This document shows positions 1 through 5,802 of a DNA stretch of 5,855 bases, piece by piece (the stretch's first letter is position 1; each line of letters begins with the position of its first letter). Source of the stretch: Avoscillospira sp945864925. GTDB lineage: Bacteria > Bacillota > Clostridia > Oscillospirales > Oscillospiraceae. The translations under genes were made by a program, and so were the position numbers. Below the pieces are notes generated by a model, which did no database searches, was not told where the DNA came from, and was given only the letters and a program-made list of their open reading frames with translations. The DNA is taken from positions 1 through 5,855 of the forward strand of contig CALZZH010000157.1 of assembly GCA_945830595.1 (NCBI GenBank), in the 5' to 3' direction.

Positions 1-45
1 GATTCCTCTACGTCTCGTGGGCTCGGAGATGTGTATAAGAGACAG
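1..45 (+). other. Residual Illumina Nextera adapter (not genomic)
   Basis: Bases 12-26 read GTCTCGTGGGCTCGG and 27-45 read AGATGTGTATAAGAGACAG, the Tn5 mosaic end; together they are the Nextera Read 2 transposase adapter. Bases 4-11 (TCCTCTAC) match, from memory, the Nextera i7 index N712 as written in the primer, and bases 1-3 (GAT) match the end of the P7 primer. The order P7, index, adapter, insert is exactly that of a library fragment end. This segment is untrimmed library sequence that was assembled into the contig and should be masked. Confidence 0.97.
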
Positions 46-950
46 ATCTGCGCAACGGCTATACCTTTATTCGGGAATGCGGCGTGATGAACTATCAAAG
101 CCAGTATCTGCGGCAGATCATCGACAAAGGCCTGGCAATGGGCCCGCACATTCAGACATCCGGCGCATGCAACACCCCCACGACCAGAGGAAATGAGGCC
201 TTCGGCAGCGTGTACAAAGAATTCGACGGGGCGGACAATGCGCTGAAGATCGTCCGCGAGGACATGGCCCATGGCTGCGATTTTATCAAATACATGGTCA
301 CCGGCGCCATGATGAACGAGGGCGGCGACCCAGGCGCCATGATCTGCACCAAAGAGGAGCTGCAGGCTGTTGTGGATGCCGCAGCAGAATTGGGCACTTA
401 TGTCGCCTGCCATTGCCACGGCAAGAAGGGCATCCTCGCCTGTCTGGAAACCGGCGTCGGTACCATTGAACATGCCACCTATTTGGACGAGGAGTGCATT
501 GCGCAGTTCCTTGCCTACGGCAACCGGTCGGCCCTGATCCCCACCATGGGCATCCAGTTCAGCATGGCGGAAAATCTGGCCGGCAATACGCCGGAGTATA
601 TGCAAAAGAAGACGTCAGCCATCTATATGAAATCCGTGGATCATTTCCGGAAGGCATACGACGCAGGCGTCCGGATCGGGTGGGGCGCAGACATGGACCG
701 TCCGACCTTCGATCTGTTCCCCGGTCTGGAATTCCGCGCCAGAGCGCTCATGGGTCTTACGCCGGTGCAGCTTTTGAAAATGGCCACCATTGACAGCGCA
801 AAAATCATTCATATGGATGAGAAATGCGGCACAATCAAGGCCGGCAAGTGGGCGGATCTGGTGGTCATCGAGGGCAATCCCGACGAGGACATCAGCGCCA
901 TGTACAAGCTGCCGCTGCATGTCATCAAAGAGGGAAAGCAGTTCTGCTGA
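46..950 (+). CDS. Metal-dependent amidohydrolase, 5'-truncated (prolidase/imidazolonepropionase-like)
   Basis: This is the C-terminal 300 residues of a protein of the amidohydrolase superfamily, cut at its 5' end by the contig edge (46-47 are a partial codon; in-frame reading starts at 48). The GTG at 84 is only an internal in-frame codon: coding-like sequence (L-R-N-G-Y-T-F-I-R-E-C-G) precedes it and matches the usual GxTTxRD-like strand. Counting from the GTG as residue 1, visible metal-site elements are K69 in DFIKYMVTG (likely carboxylated lysine), H110 and H112 in ACHCHG, H130 in TIEHAT and D203 in GADMD. The tail TIDSAKIIHMDEKCGTIKAGKWADLVVIEGNP is the typical closing β-sandwich of the family. 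The N-terminal HxH metal motif must lie in the missing part, since members run to about 400 residues. Relatives hydrolyse Xaa-Pro, Xaa-Arg/Lys or N-acyl amino-acid bonds; the exact substrate cannot be read from this fragment. No signal peptide can be judged. It is followed 33 nt later by a transporter gene, suggesting co-transcription. Confidence 0.9.
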
Positions 951-983
951 CACGACGAAAAAATACAGAAAGGGAGAAAACGC

Positions 984-2222
984 ATGAAAAACAAACTGAC
1001 AGTCCGGCAAATCGTATCGGTCTTCTTCATCAGCACAACGCTGCTGCTGTGGAGCCTCCCCTACCTGGCAAACACCTTCTATGAGCAGTTTTTGGAAGCC
1101 TACCACCTGACGAACACCCAGGCAGGTTTCCTTTTGACCATGTTCGGTCTGACTGCAACGCCCGGCTATATCATTGGCGGCATCATCGCCGACCGCGTCC
1201 GCGCCAAGCTGCTTCTGCTGCTGTCGCTGTTCTCCAGCTGTGCATTGGCCGTAGCCATGGCGTTTGTGACCGGTTATGCCCCGCTGCTGATCATCTTCGG
1301 CCTCTTTGGCGTGACCATTCCCATGCTGCAGTGGTCCGCCTATCTGAAAATGGTCCGCGCCCAGGGCAGTGAAGACCAGCAGGGCCGTATCTTCAGTTGG
1401 CTCGAGATCTTCGGCGCCATTATCCCCGCCATCGGCAGCTACGGCATTCTGGCCTTTATGGAAAACATCATTGCCACCATTGGCTTCAAGTGGGTCACTG
1501 TGATCTACGGCGCAATACTTGCTGTGTTCGGACTGCTGATTCTGTTCTTTGTCAAGGAGCCGGAAAGCATTACCCAGGAGAACTCCTTCAAGCTGGCGTA
1601 CGTCGGCAAAGTGCTGAAGGAGCCGGCCGTGTGGCTCAACTGTCTGATCGTTCTGGGTTTGTACACCAGCCCCGGCATCATCACCTACCTGAACCCCTAC
1701 ATGACCCAGTTCTTTGGAATCTCCACCACGCTGGCCGTCGCCATCATGGCCGGTTCCAAGACCTTGCTGCGTCTGATCTGTGCGCCCATCGGCGGCAGAC
1801 TGATCGACAAGACCGGCAGATCCTCTGTGCCGCTGAAGCTCTGCAGCGTCATCTGTATTGCCATTCTGATCGCCATGCTGCTGGTTCCTTCCGGCGCACA
1901 GAACGGGTGGCTCATGGTAAGTCTGGTTGTGCTGCTGTGCATCATGATCCCTCTGGGCCGCCCGGCCATGTATACCCCCGTACCCGAAGCCGGCATCCCC
2001 ATGATGCTGACCGGTACGGCCATGGGTCTGGTTTCCGGTATTGGCTACTCTACCGACATCTGGCTGTATAGCCTTTGCGGAAACTGGATCGACAAACACG
2101 GCGAGCAGGGCTATCGCTATATCCTGATTTTGTTTATCGCCAGCCTGGTTCTGGTCTTTGTGAGTGCAGTTGCGTTTGATTTCTATATGAAGAAAAAAAG
2201 AGCAGCCGCAGCAGAGAAATAA
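984..2222 (+). CDS. MFS transporter, 12 TM
   Basis: A 412-residue integral membrane protein of the major facilitator superfamily, the usual length for a 12-TM carrier. Hydrophobic segments lie at roughly 10-32, 45-68, 74-94, 97-117, 138-158, 168-190, then after a charged central loop (191-213) at 215-236, 246-268, 284-301, 307-325, 341-364 and 378-400. Motif A is present after TM2 (GGIIADRVRAK, G65 to K75) and repeated after TM8 (GGRLIDKTGRS, 270-280), the internal duplication of the fold. It ends in a basic tail (MKKKRAAAAEK). The start is fixed by AGGGAG at 971-976, 7 nt before ATG. It probably moves a small organic solute by proton- or substrate-coupled exchange; the sequence does not reveal which. 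Position directly after the amidohydrolase and before the asparaginase suggests a peptide, amino acid or related organic acid (inference). Confidence 0.92.
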   Translation: MKNKLTVRQIVSVFFISTTLLLWSLPYLANTFYEQFLEAYHLTNTQAGFLLTMFGLTATPGYIIGGIIADRVRAKLLLLLSLFSSCALAVAMAFVTGYAPLLIIFGLFGVTIPMLQWSAYLKMVRAQGSEDQQGRIFSWLEIFGAIIPAIGSYGILAFMENIIATIGFKWVTVIYGAILAVFGLLILFFVKEPESITQENSFKLAYVGKVLKEPAVWLNCLIVLGLYTSPGIITYLNPYMTQFFGISTTLAVAIMAGSKTLLRLICAPIGGRLIDKTGRSSVPLKLCSVICIAILIAMLLVPSGAQNGWLMVSLVVLLCIMIPLGRPAMYTPVPEAGIPMMLTGTAMGLVSGIGYSTDIWLYSLCGNWIDKHGEQGYRYILILFIASLVLVFVSAVAFDFYMKKKRAAAAEK

Positions 2223-2294
2223 CGCCGCCATTTGAAAAGCGGGACGTACGCGCCGCGCCAGGTATGCGTCCCGCGTCCAATGCGGCGCAGGAGG
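2223..2294 (+). promoter_or_regulatory. Two-tier hairpin and Shine-Dalgarno ahead of ansA
   Basis: The gap between the MFS gene and the asparaginase is almost wholly self-complementary. Outer stem: 2223-2232 (CGCCGC, one bulged C, ATT) with 2279-2287 (AATGCGGCG), 9 bp. Inner stem: 2239-2246 (GCGGGACG) with 2267-2274 (CGTCCCGC), 8 perfect bp, capped by a GC-rich loop. The outer stem ends at 2287, one base before the SD AGGAGG at 2289-2294, which lies 7 nt before the ATG. There is no T run, so it is not an intrinsic terminator. It may stabilise or process the mRNA, or tune translation of the downstream gene; the fold is seen, the role is inferred. Confidence 0.55.
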
Positions 2295-2301
2295 TATTCT
2301 C

Positions 2302-3321
2302 ATGTGTCCCAGCAAGAAAAAAGTCCTCATGATCTATACCGGCGGCACCATCGGAATGGTACCCGGCGAACACGGCTACACCCCCTCGCCGGAGGCTCTG
2401 TCCAAAGCGTTGGAGAACATCCGGGACCTGAACCAGCCGACGGCGCCTACGTGGGAGCTTCTGGAGTTTCATCCGCTGCTGGATTCCTCCGATATCACGG
2501 TGAAGGAATGGAACAAGATCGGGCGAACCATTGCCGAACACTATGCGTCCTATGATGGTTTTGTCGTGCTCCATGGCACCGATACCATGGCATACACTGC
2601 AGCAGCGCTGTCCTTTATGCTGGAAAACCTGGACAAGCCTGTCATTCTGACCGGCGCGCAGATCCCGTTGTGCGAGATGCGAAGCGACGGCTACGATAAC
2701 ATCATCAACTCCGTTCTTCTGGCGGCGTCGGACAAGCTCTGTGAGGTCTGTCTCTATTTCAACGGAACGCTTCTCAGAGGCAATCGCAGCACAAAATTGT
2801 CCTCCGATCGTTTGGGCGCCTTCGATTCGCCGAACTATCCCCACTTGGCAGAGTGCGGCATTCAGATCCAGTTTCACGATCAGGCCTTGCTGCAGCCGCA
2901 AGCAGGCCCGTTCCGGCTGCAGGAGTTTGAAGAGATCCCCATTGGCGTTCTGAAGGTCTTCCCGGGCATCCAACTTCAGCTGTTCGAATCCATTATGACA
3001 AAAAAGCTTCACGGCGTCGTTCTGGAGACCTTTGGGGCCGGAAACATCCCCAGCAGTCAAAATGCACTGCTTCCCGTCATCGAAAAAGCCCATCGCAGCG
3101 GATGCGTCCTGACGGTTTGTTCCCAGTGCCCCCAGGGCGCCGTGAGCCTGGGTACCTACGAAACCAGCCAGGGACTGATTCGTACGGGCGCAGTCAGCGG
3201 CCATGATATGACAACGGAAGCGGCAGTGGCAAAGCTGTACTACCTGTTCAGCCGGTATGCAGATCCGGAAACCGTAAAAGAGAAAATGGGGAACAATCTG
3301 CGCGGAGAATTGACGCAGTAA
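2302..3321 (+). CDS. ansA: Type I (cytoplasmic) L-asparaginase
   Basis: A 339-residue asparaginase, essentially the length of E. coli AnsA (338). It hydrolyses L-asparagine to L-aspartate and ammonia. Family landmarks are clear: TGGTIGM at residues 13-19 with nucleophile T16; DSSDIT at 61-66 (substrate-binding serine); HGTDTMAYTAAALSFMLENL from 91, with T93-D94 the second catalytic pair; PVILTGAQIPL near 113-123; and RGNRSTK with catalytic K165. The SQCPQG stretch near the C-terminal domain corresponds to the TQCxxG region of type I enzymes, which contributes to the allosteric asparagine site in E. coli AnsA. There is no signal peptide, so it is cytosolic, unlike type II AnsB. No extra N-terminal domain is present, arguing against GatD. 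The start is set by AGGAGG 7 nt upstream. It lies between two transporter genes, 33 nt from the next one, so it likely acts on asparagine taken up or released from a peptide. Confidence 0.96.
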   Translation: MCPSKKKVLMIYTGGTIGMVPGEHGYTPSPEALSKALENIRDLNQPTAPTWELLEFHPLLDSSDITVKEWNKIGRTIAEHYASYDGFVVLHGTDTMAYTAAALSFMLENLDKPVILTGAQIPLCEMRSDGYDNIINSVLLAASDKLCEVCLYFNGTLLRGNRSTKLSSDRLGAFDSPNYPHLAECGIQIQFHDQALLQPQAGPFRLQEFEEIPIGVLKVFPGIQLQLFESIMTKKLHGVVLETFGAGNIPSSQNALLPVIEKAHRSGCVLTVCSQCPQGAVSLGTYETSQGLIRTGAVSGHDMTTEAAVAKLYYLFSRYADPETVKEKMGNNLRGELTQ

Positions 3322-3354
3322 CAAAGGAAAGAGAAACCGGAAAGGAGAGAAAAA

Positions 3355-4749
3355 ATGCACGTTATTGACATTATCGTTCTAATCGCCACATTGGCGGTGG
3401 TCGTTCTGGTCGGTTATCTGTCCTCCAAGAAGACCAAAGATGCAAAAGAATTCCTGACCGCAGGCCGCAGCCTGAATAAATTACAGGCAGGTTTCTCCCT
3501 GGCCGCCACAGACTTTGGCGGAAGCGGCCTGGTGGCAGCCATCGGATATTGCTATCTGATGGGTCTCGGCGGTATGTGGTGGGACCTGGCCGCTGCACCG
3601 GCATTCATTTATGTGGGCCTGTTTTTGGCAAGGAAGCTTAACCGGCTGGAAGGCGGCACGGTCCCTGAATACCTGGGACAGCGCTACTGCCCTGCGGCAA
3701 AGTATATTTCTGCGGCAATGCATATCTGTACAGATATCGCATCCCTGTCTGCCCAGTTTACGATATCTTCTGCAATGCTGGAGCAGGTCGCAGGGGTGGA
3801 TCATACGGCAGCTCTGCTGATCAGCCTGGTTCTGACGGTTCTGCTGACCAGCGGCGGCCTTCGCGCCGTTGTCAACACCGACGCCACGCTGTTTCTTGTG
3901 ATCGTGAGCAGTGTTGTGATCTGCGTTCCCGTGGCACTCCATGCCAGCGGCGGCCTCGCGAACATGGCCGGCGCATTGCCGGAAGGTTTCCTGAGCCCCG
4001 GCAGCATCGGTTTTGTGGAACCGCTTTCCTGGTTCTTTATGTGCACCCTGGGATATGCGACCAGTCAGGGTTACGTCAAGAGAATGTCCTCCGCCAAGGA
4101 CGAGGGCACCGCTACCTTCGCGGCCTTTTTCACGGCCGGCTTCTATCTGGTCATCTCCATCTGCCTGGGCCTGATCGGCGTTGCCGCCGCGTATCTGATG
4201 CCCGGTGTGGAGGATACCAACACGGTATTCCCCAAGCTGCTGATGGAGTATTTCCCCAAGGGCTTGCTGGGTCTGAGTGTGGCCGGCGTCTTTGCAGCGA
4301 CGATCTCCACCGGTACCTCCAAGCTGCATGCCACCACAATTCTGCTGATCAGCGACCTGATCAAACCTCTGAGCAAGGACAAGCTGAACGGCAAAGCGGA
4401 GCTGATCCTCTCCCGCGTAGTCGTCTGCATTCTGCCCTTTGCCAGCTTGCTGCTTTCCGTGTACAGCACCAATATCATCCGCGTGCTGTACACTGCCGGT
4501 CTGTTCTATAGTACCGCAGTGTTCGCTCCCATGTTTGTCGGCATGTATTCCAAGAGACCGACGGCCGCAGGCGGTGTTGCAGCGATTCTCGGCACAACAG
4601 CGTTTGCGCTGGCCTTGGAGTATTTGCTGTCCGGTCTGATCCCCGTTTTGGGGAAGATCCCCTCCAACCTCATGGGCGTGGTCTTTGGCGCGGCAATCTT
4701 GTTTGCAGCATCGGCCATCGACCGGAAAAAGCATCTCCAGAATATCTGA
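3355..4749 (+). CDS. Sodium:solute symporter, SSS family
   Basis: A 464-residue membrane protein of the SSS (PutP/SGLT) family, about 13 TM segments with the LeuT fold, expected to import a small solute with Na+. TM1 is at about 3-21; the next conserved helix contains the broken-helix region FSLAATDFGGSGLVAAIGYCYLMG (47-70). The family TM8 signature reads FAATISTGTSKLHATT (313-328): A315, S318 and T319 align with the Na2-site residues A361, S364 and S365 of vSGLT, so the sodium site looks intact. GGTVPEYLGQRY (100-111) and LGYATSQGYVKR (232-243) are further family-typical loops. Start: ATG 3355 with AAAGGAGA at 3341-3348. The substrate is unknown; in this context an amino acid such as asparagine or proline, or a dipeptide, is a reasonable guess. 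It is the second transporter in the cluster and probably co-transcribed with the asparaginase. Confidence 0.93.
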   Translation: MHVIDIIVLIATLAVVVLVGYLSSKKTKDAKEFLTAGRSLNKLQAGFSLAATDFGGSGLVAAIGYCYLMGLGGMWWDLAAAPAFIYVGLFLARKLNRLEGGTVPEYLGQRYCPAAKYISAAMHICTDIASLSAQFTISSAMLEQVAGVDHTAALLISLVLTVLLTSGGLRAVVNTDATLFLVIVSSVVICVPVALHASGGLANMAGALPEGFLSPGSIGFVEPLSWFFMCTLGYATSQGYVKRMSSAKDEGTATFAAFFTAGFYLVISICLGLIGVAAAYLMPGVEDTNTVFPKLLMEYFPKGLLGLSVAGVFAATISTGTSKLHATTILLISDLIKPLSKDKLNGKAELILSRVVVCILPFASLLLSVYSTNIIRVLYTAGLFYSTAVFAPMFVGMYSKRPTAAGGVAAILGTTAFALALEYLLSGLIPVLGKIPSNLMGVVFGAAILFAASAIDRKKHLQNI

Positions 4750-4765
4750 CACGGCCGGAAAAAAG

Positions 4766-4810
4766 CTGGCATACGGGACGGTTTTGTGTTACGATAAACC
4801 CAAAGGAGGA
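4766..4810 (+). promoter_or_regulatory. Possible extended -10 promoter and SD before the XRE gene
   Basis: In the 69-nt gap before the regulator, CTGGCA (4766-4771, 4 of 6 to TTGACA) is 18 bp from TACGAT (4790-4795, 4 of 6 to TATAAT), which is preceded by TGT, an extended -10 element. The SD AAAGGAGGA follows at 4802-4810, 8 nt before the ATG at 4819. Transcription from this site would start around 4802, almost on the SD, giving a very short leader, which weakens the promoter call. The SD itself is firm. Read-through from the symporter gene is the alternative, since no convincing terminator separates them. Confidence 0.3.
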
Positions 4811-4818
4811 GATGCTCG

Positions 4819-5454
4819 ATGGATATCAATCAGAAAACCGGTGAGATGATCCGAAAGCTCCGCAACGCAAACCATATGTCCCTGGACGAGTTGGCGAGGC
4901 GCATCCACAAGAGCAAATCCTCCATGTCGAAATATGAACAGGGTGACGTCAAACTCGATTTGCAGACCCTTGACGAGATCGCCTGCGCGCTGCACGTTTC
5001 TCTGCACGCCCTGCTCCCGCCCTCCGAATCAGATCGGTTTTCACCCAAGGAAATGACGATCCGGCTGTTTGCCTCCGGCAATACCAAAGCGGAACAGGCC
5101 GAATCCAAAGCGTCGGTCTACCTCTACTTTTACGGCGGGGCCATAAACGATGTGCGAACAGCCCTGATTGAGCTGAATCGGCTCAATGGCGAAACCCTCA
5201 TGTATTGCGACCCCTATCAAAAGAAGGAAAGCATCGGCTGCTCGTTCTTCTATCAGGGAAAAACCGAGTATTTTGATTCCAAGTACCGCATGACATTGCA
5301 CAACCATTACGATGAAAACGATGTTTTCTACATCCAATGTGCGGATGCCATGGCCGGGAGCGACACACTGATGGGACTGCTGAGCCATTTTGCAGCCGGG
5401 CAATTCAACTCCTTTTCCACGAAATGCCTGCTCTCCAAGACAGCGCTTCCATAG
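4819..5454 (+). CDS. XRE-family HTH regulator, ended by an amber codon
   Basis: A 211-residue protein with an N-terminal XRE/Cro-C1 type DNA-binding domain (about 8-66: IRKLRNANHMSLDELARRI, turn, then the recognition helix around SKSSMSKYEQG, then LDLQTLDEIACALHVSLHALL). Residues 70-95 form a polar linker. The remainder (about 97-211) is a mixed α/β region (KASVYLYFYGG, GETLMYCDPY, DVFYIQC, LMGLLSHFAAG) that I recognise only as the C-terminal part seen in some gut Firmicutes XRE proteins; it may sense a ligand or mediate oligomerisation. It probably regulates the transport/hydrolase genes just upstream on the same strand (inference). The stop is TAG, the only TAG gene end in the window, and the frame continues in a protein-like way for 38 codons (see next entry), so the true product may be about 250 residues and this copy truncated. 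Confidence 0.85.
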   Translation: MDINQKTGEMIRKLRNANHMSLDELARRIHKSKSSMSKYEQGDVKLDLQTLDEIACALHVSLHALLPPSESDRFSPKEMTIRLFASGNTKAEQAESKASVYLYFYGGAINDVRTALIELNRLNGETLMYCDPYQKKESIGCSFFYQGKTEYFDSKYRMTLHNHYDENDVFYIQCADAMAGSDTLMGLLSHFAAGQFNSFSTKCLLSKTALP

Positions 5455-5571
5455 GATGACGCGCTGAGAGCCGCACTGCGGTTTTCCCGGGAAGAAGTGC
5501 AGGACATCAGGAAACGCAATGCCCTGTATGGCAGCAACAGGCCTCAGGTTTTCAAACGACCCGCAGAGTAA
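5455..5571 (+). pseudogene. In-frame C-terminal extension of the XRE regulator beyond TAG
   Basis: Directly after the amber codon at 5452-5454 the regulator's frame stays open for 38 codons to TAA at 5569-5571. It encodes DDALRAALRFSREEVQDIRK followed by RNALYGSNRPQVFKRPAE. This looks like real protein: an amphipathic helix rich in charged residues and leucine, GC-rich third positions like the upstream gene, and no frameshift. From memory, related regulators end in a pattern such as LP-E-(D/E)-x-x-(L)-…-L-x-(F/I)-(S/T)-(K/R)-E-(D/E)-(I/V)-…-N-x-(L/F), which fits if the TAG replaces a residue such as Glu (GAG to TAG, one base). It is either a nonsense mutation, a sequence error, or a read-through site; the first two are likelier. 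Confidence 0.6.
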
Positions 5572-5597
5572 ACAACAATATTTGCCTTCAGAAACGA

Positions 5598-5630
5598 GCA
5601 GCGGCTTACACGCCTAGTGTGAGCCGCTGC
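5598..5630 (+). repeat. 14-bp inverted repeat (hairpin) after the XRE gene
   Basis: GCAGCGGCTTACAC (5598-5611) pairs with GTGTGAGCCGCTGC (5617-5630), 14 bp with one G·T pair and a 5-nt loop (GCCTA). No T run follows; the terminator hairpin begins 2 nt later. It may be the first half of a tandem terminator, an mRNA 3'-end stabiliser, or a protein-binding palindrome. Confidence 0.75.
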
Positions 5631-5632
5631 AG

Positions 5633-5671
5633 AAGGTTTTCCGAACTTCAAAAAGTTCGGGAAACCTTTTT
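5633..5671 (+). terminator. Rho-independent terminator
   Basis: AAGGTTTTCCGAACT (5633-5647) pairs with AGTTCGGGAAACCTT (5654-5668), 15 bp with one G·T pair, loop TCAAAA, and the 3' arm runs into TTTTT (5667-5671) followed by ATT. This is a strong intrinsic terminator for the + strand and closes the regulator transcript about 60 nt after the TAA. No matching T run exists on the other strand, so it is one-directional. Confidence 0.88.
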
Positions 5672-5802
5672 ATTGAACGCGCAGAGGGCCTTTTGCCCCC
5701 TGCACACAGAAGGTGAATTGCCCAGCAAGGGCAAGAGAGGCTGGCCTGGGCCATCCCCCGCTACTCAGTCGCGGAAGCTTTTTTCATAGTATATCGACAA
5801 TC
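5672..5802. other. Non-coding stretch with several small hairpins
   Basis: No gene is visible here on either strand. Successive small inverted repeats are present: 5681-5689 with 5695-5703 (GCAGAGGGC/GCCCCCTGC, 8 of 9 paired, loop CTTTT); TTGCCC 5718-5723 with GGGCAA 5729-5734 (loop AGCAA); TGGC 5742-5745 with GCCA 5750-5753; and CCGC 5758-5761 with GCGG 5771-5774, followed after AAGC by six Ts (5779-5784), a weak terminator candidate. The density of stems suggests a structured RNA or decayed repeat, but I cannot assign a family. Confidence 0.4.

Noticed and set aside
27..45. Tn5 mosaic end as a genuine transposon end
   Set aside because: It is joined to the Nextera Read 2 primer sequence and an index, so it is library adapter rather than a resident transposon.
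84..86. GTG as the true start of the amidohydrolase
   Set aside because: Coding-like, family-typical sequence extends in frame upstream to base 48, the N-terminal metal motif is missing, and no ribosome site precedes it. The gene is cut by the contig edge.
1397..2071. 224-codon + strand frame inside the MFS gene
   Set aside because: An out-of-frame reading of the transporter, rich in His and Arg, with no ribosome site and no domain.
615..2330. 571-codon open frame on the minus strand
   Set aside because: It lies opposite the amidohydrolase and MFS genes; its product is rich in Gln, His, Asp and Gly with no recognisable domain. It is the usual antisense shadow of genes with GC-rich third positions.
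2134..3360. 408-codon open frame on the minus strand
   Set aside because: Antisense to the asparaginase, whose catalytic motifs are all intact on the + strand; no family features in the shadow product.
3481..4752. 423-codon open frame on the minus strand
   Set aside because: Antisense to the sodium symporter; composition is low-complexity polar and no ribosome site or domain is seen.
4754..4785. Terminator between the symporter and the regulator
   Set aside because: GCCGG (4754-4758) and CTGGC (4766-4770) form only a 5-bp stem with a G·T pair, and the TTTT at 4782-4785 is too far away.
5761..5787. Eight-codon minus-strand peptide (MKKASATE)
   Set aside because: Too short to support, no ribosome site at proper spacing, and it overlaps the hairpin and T run.
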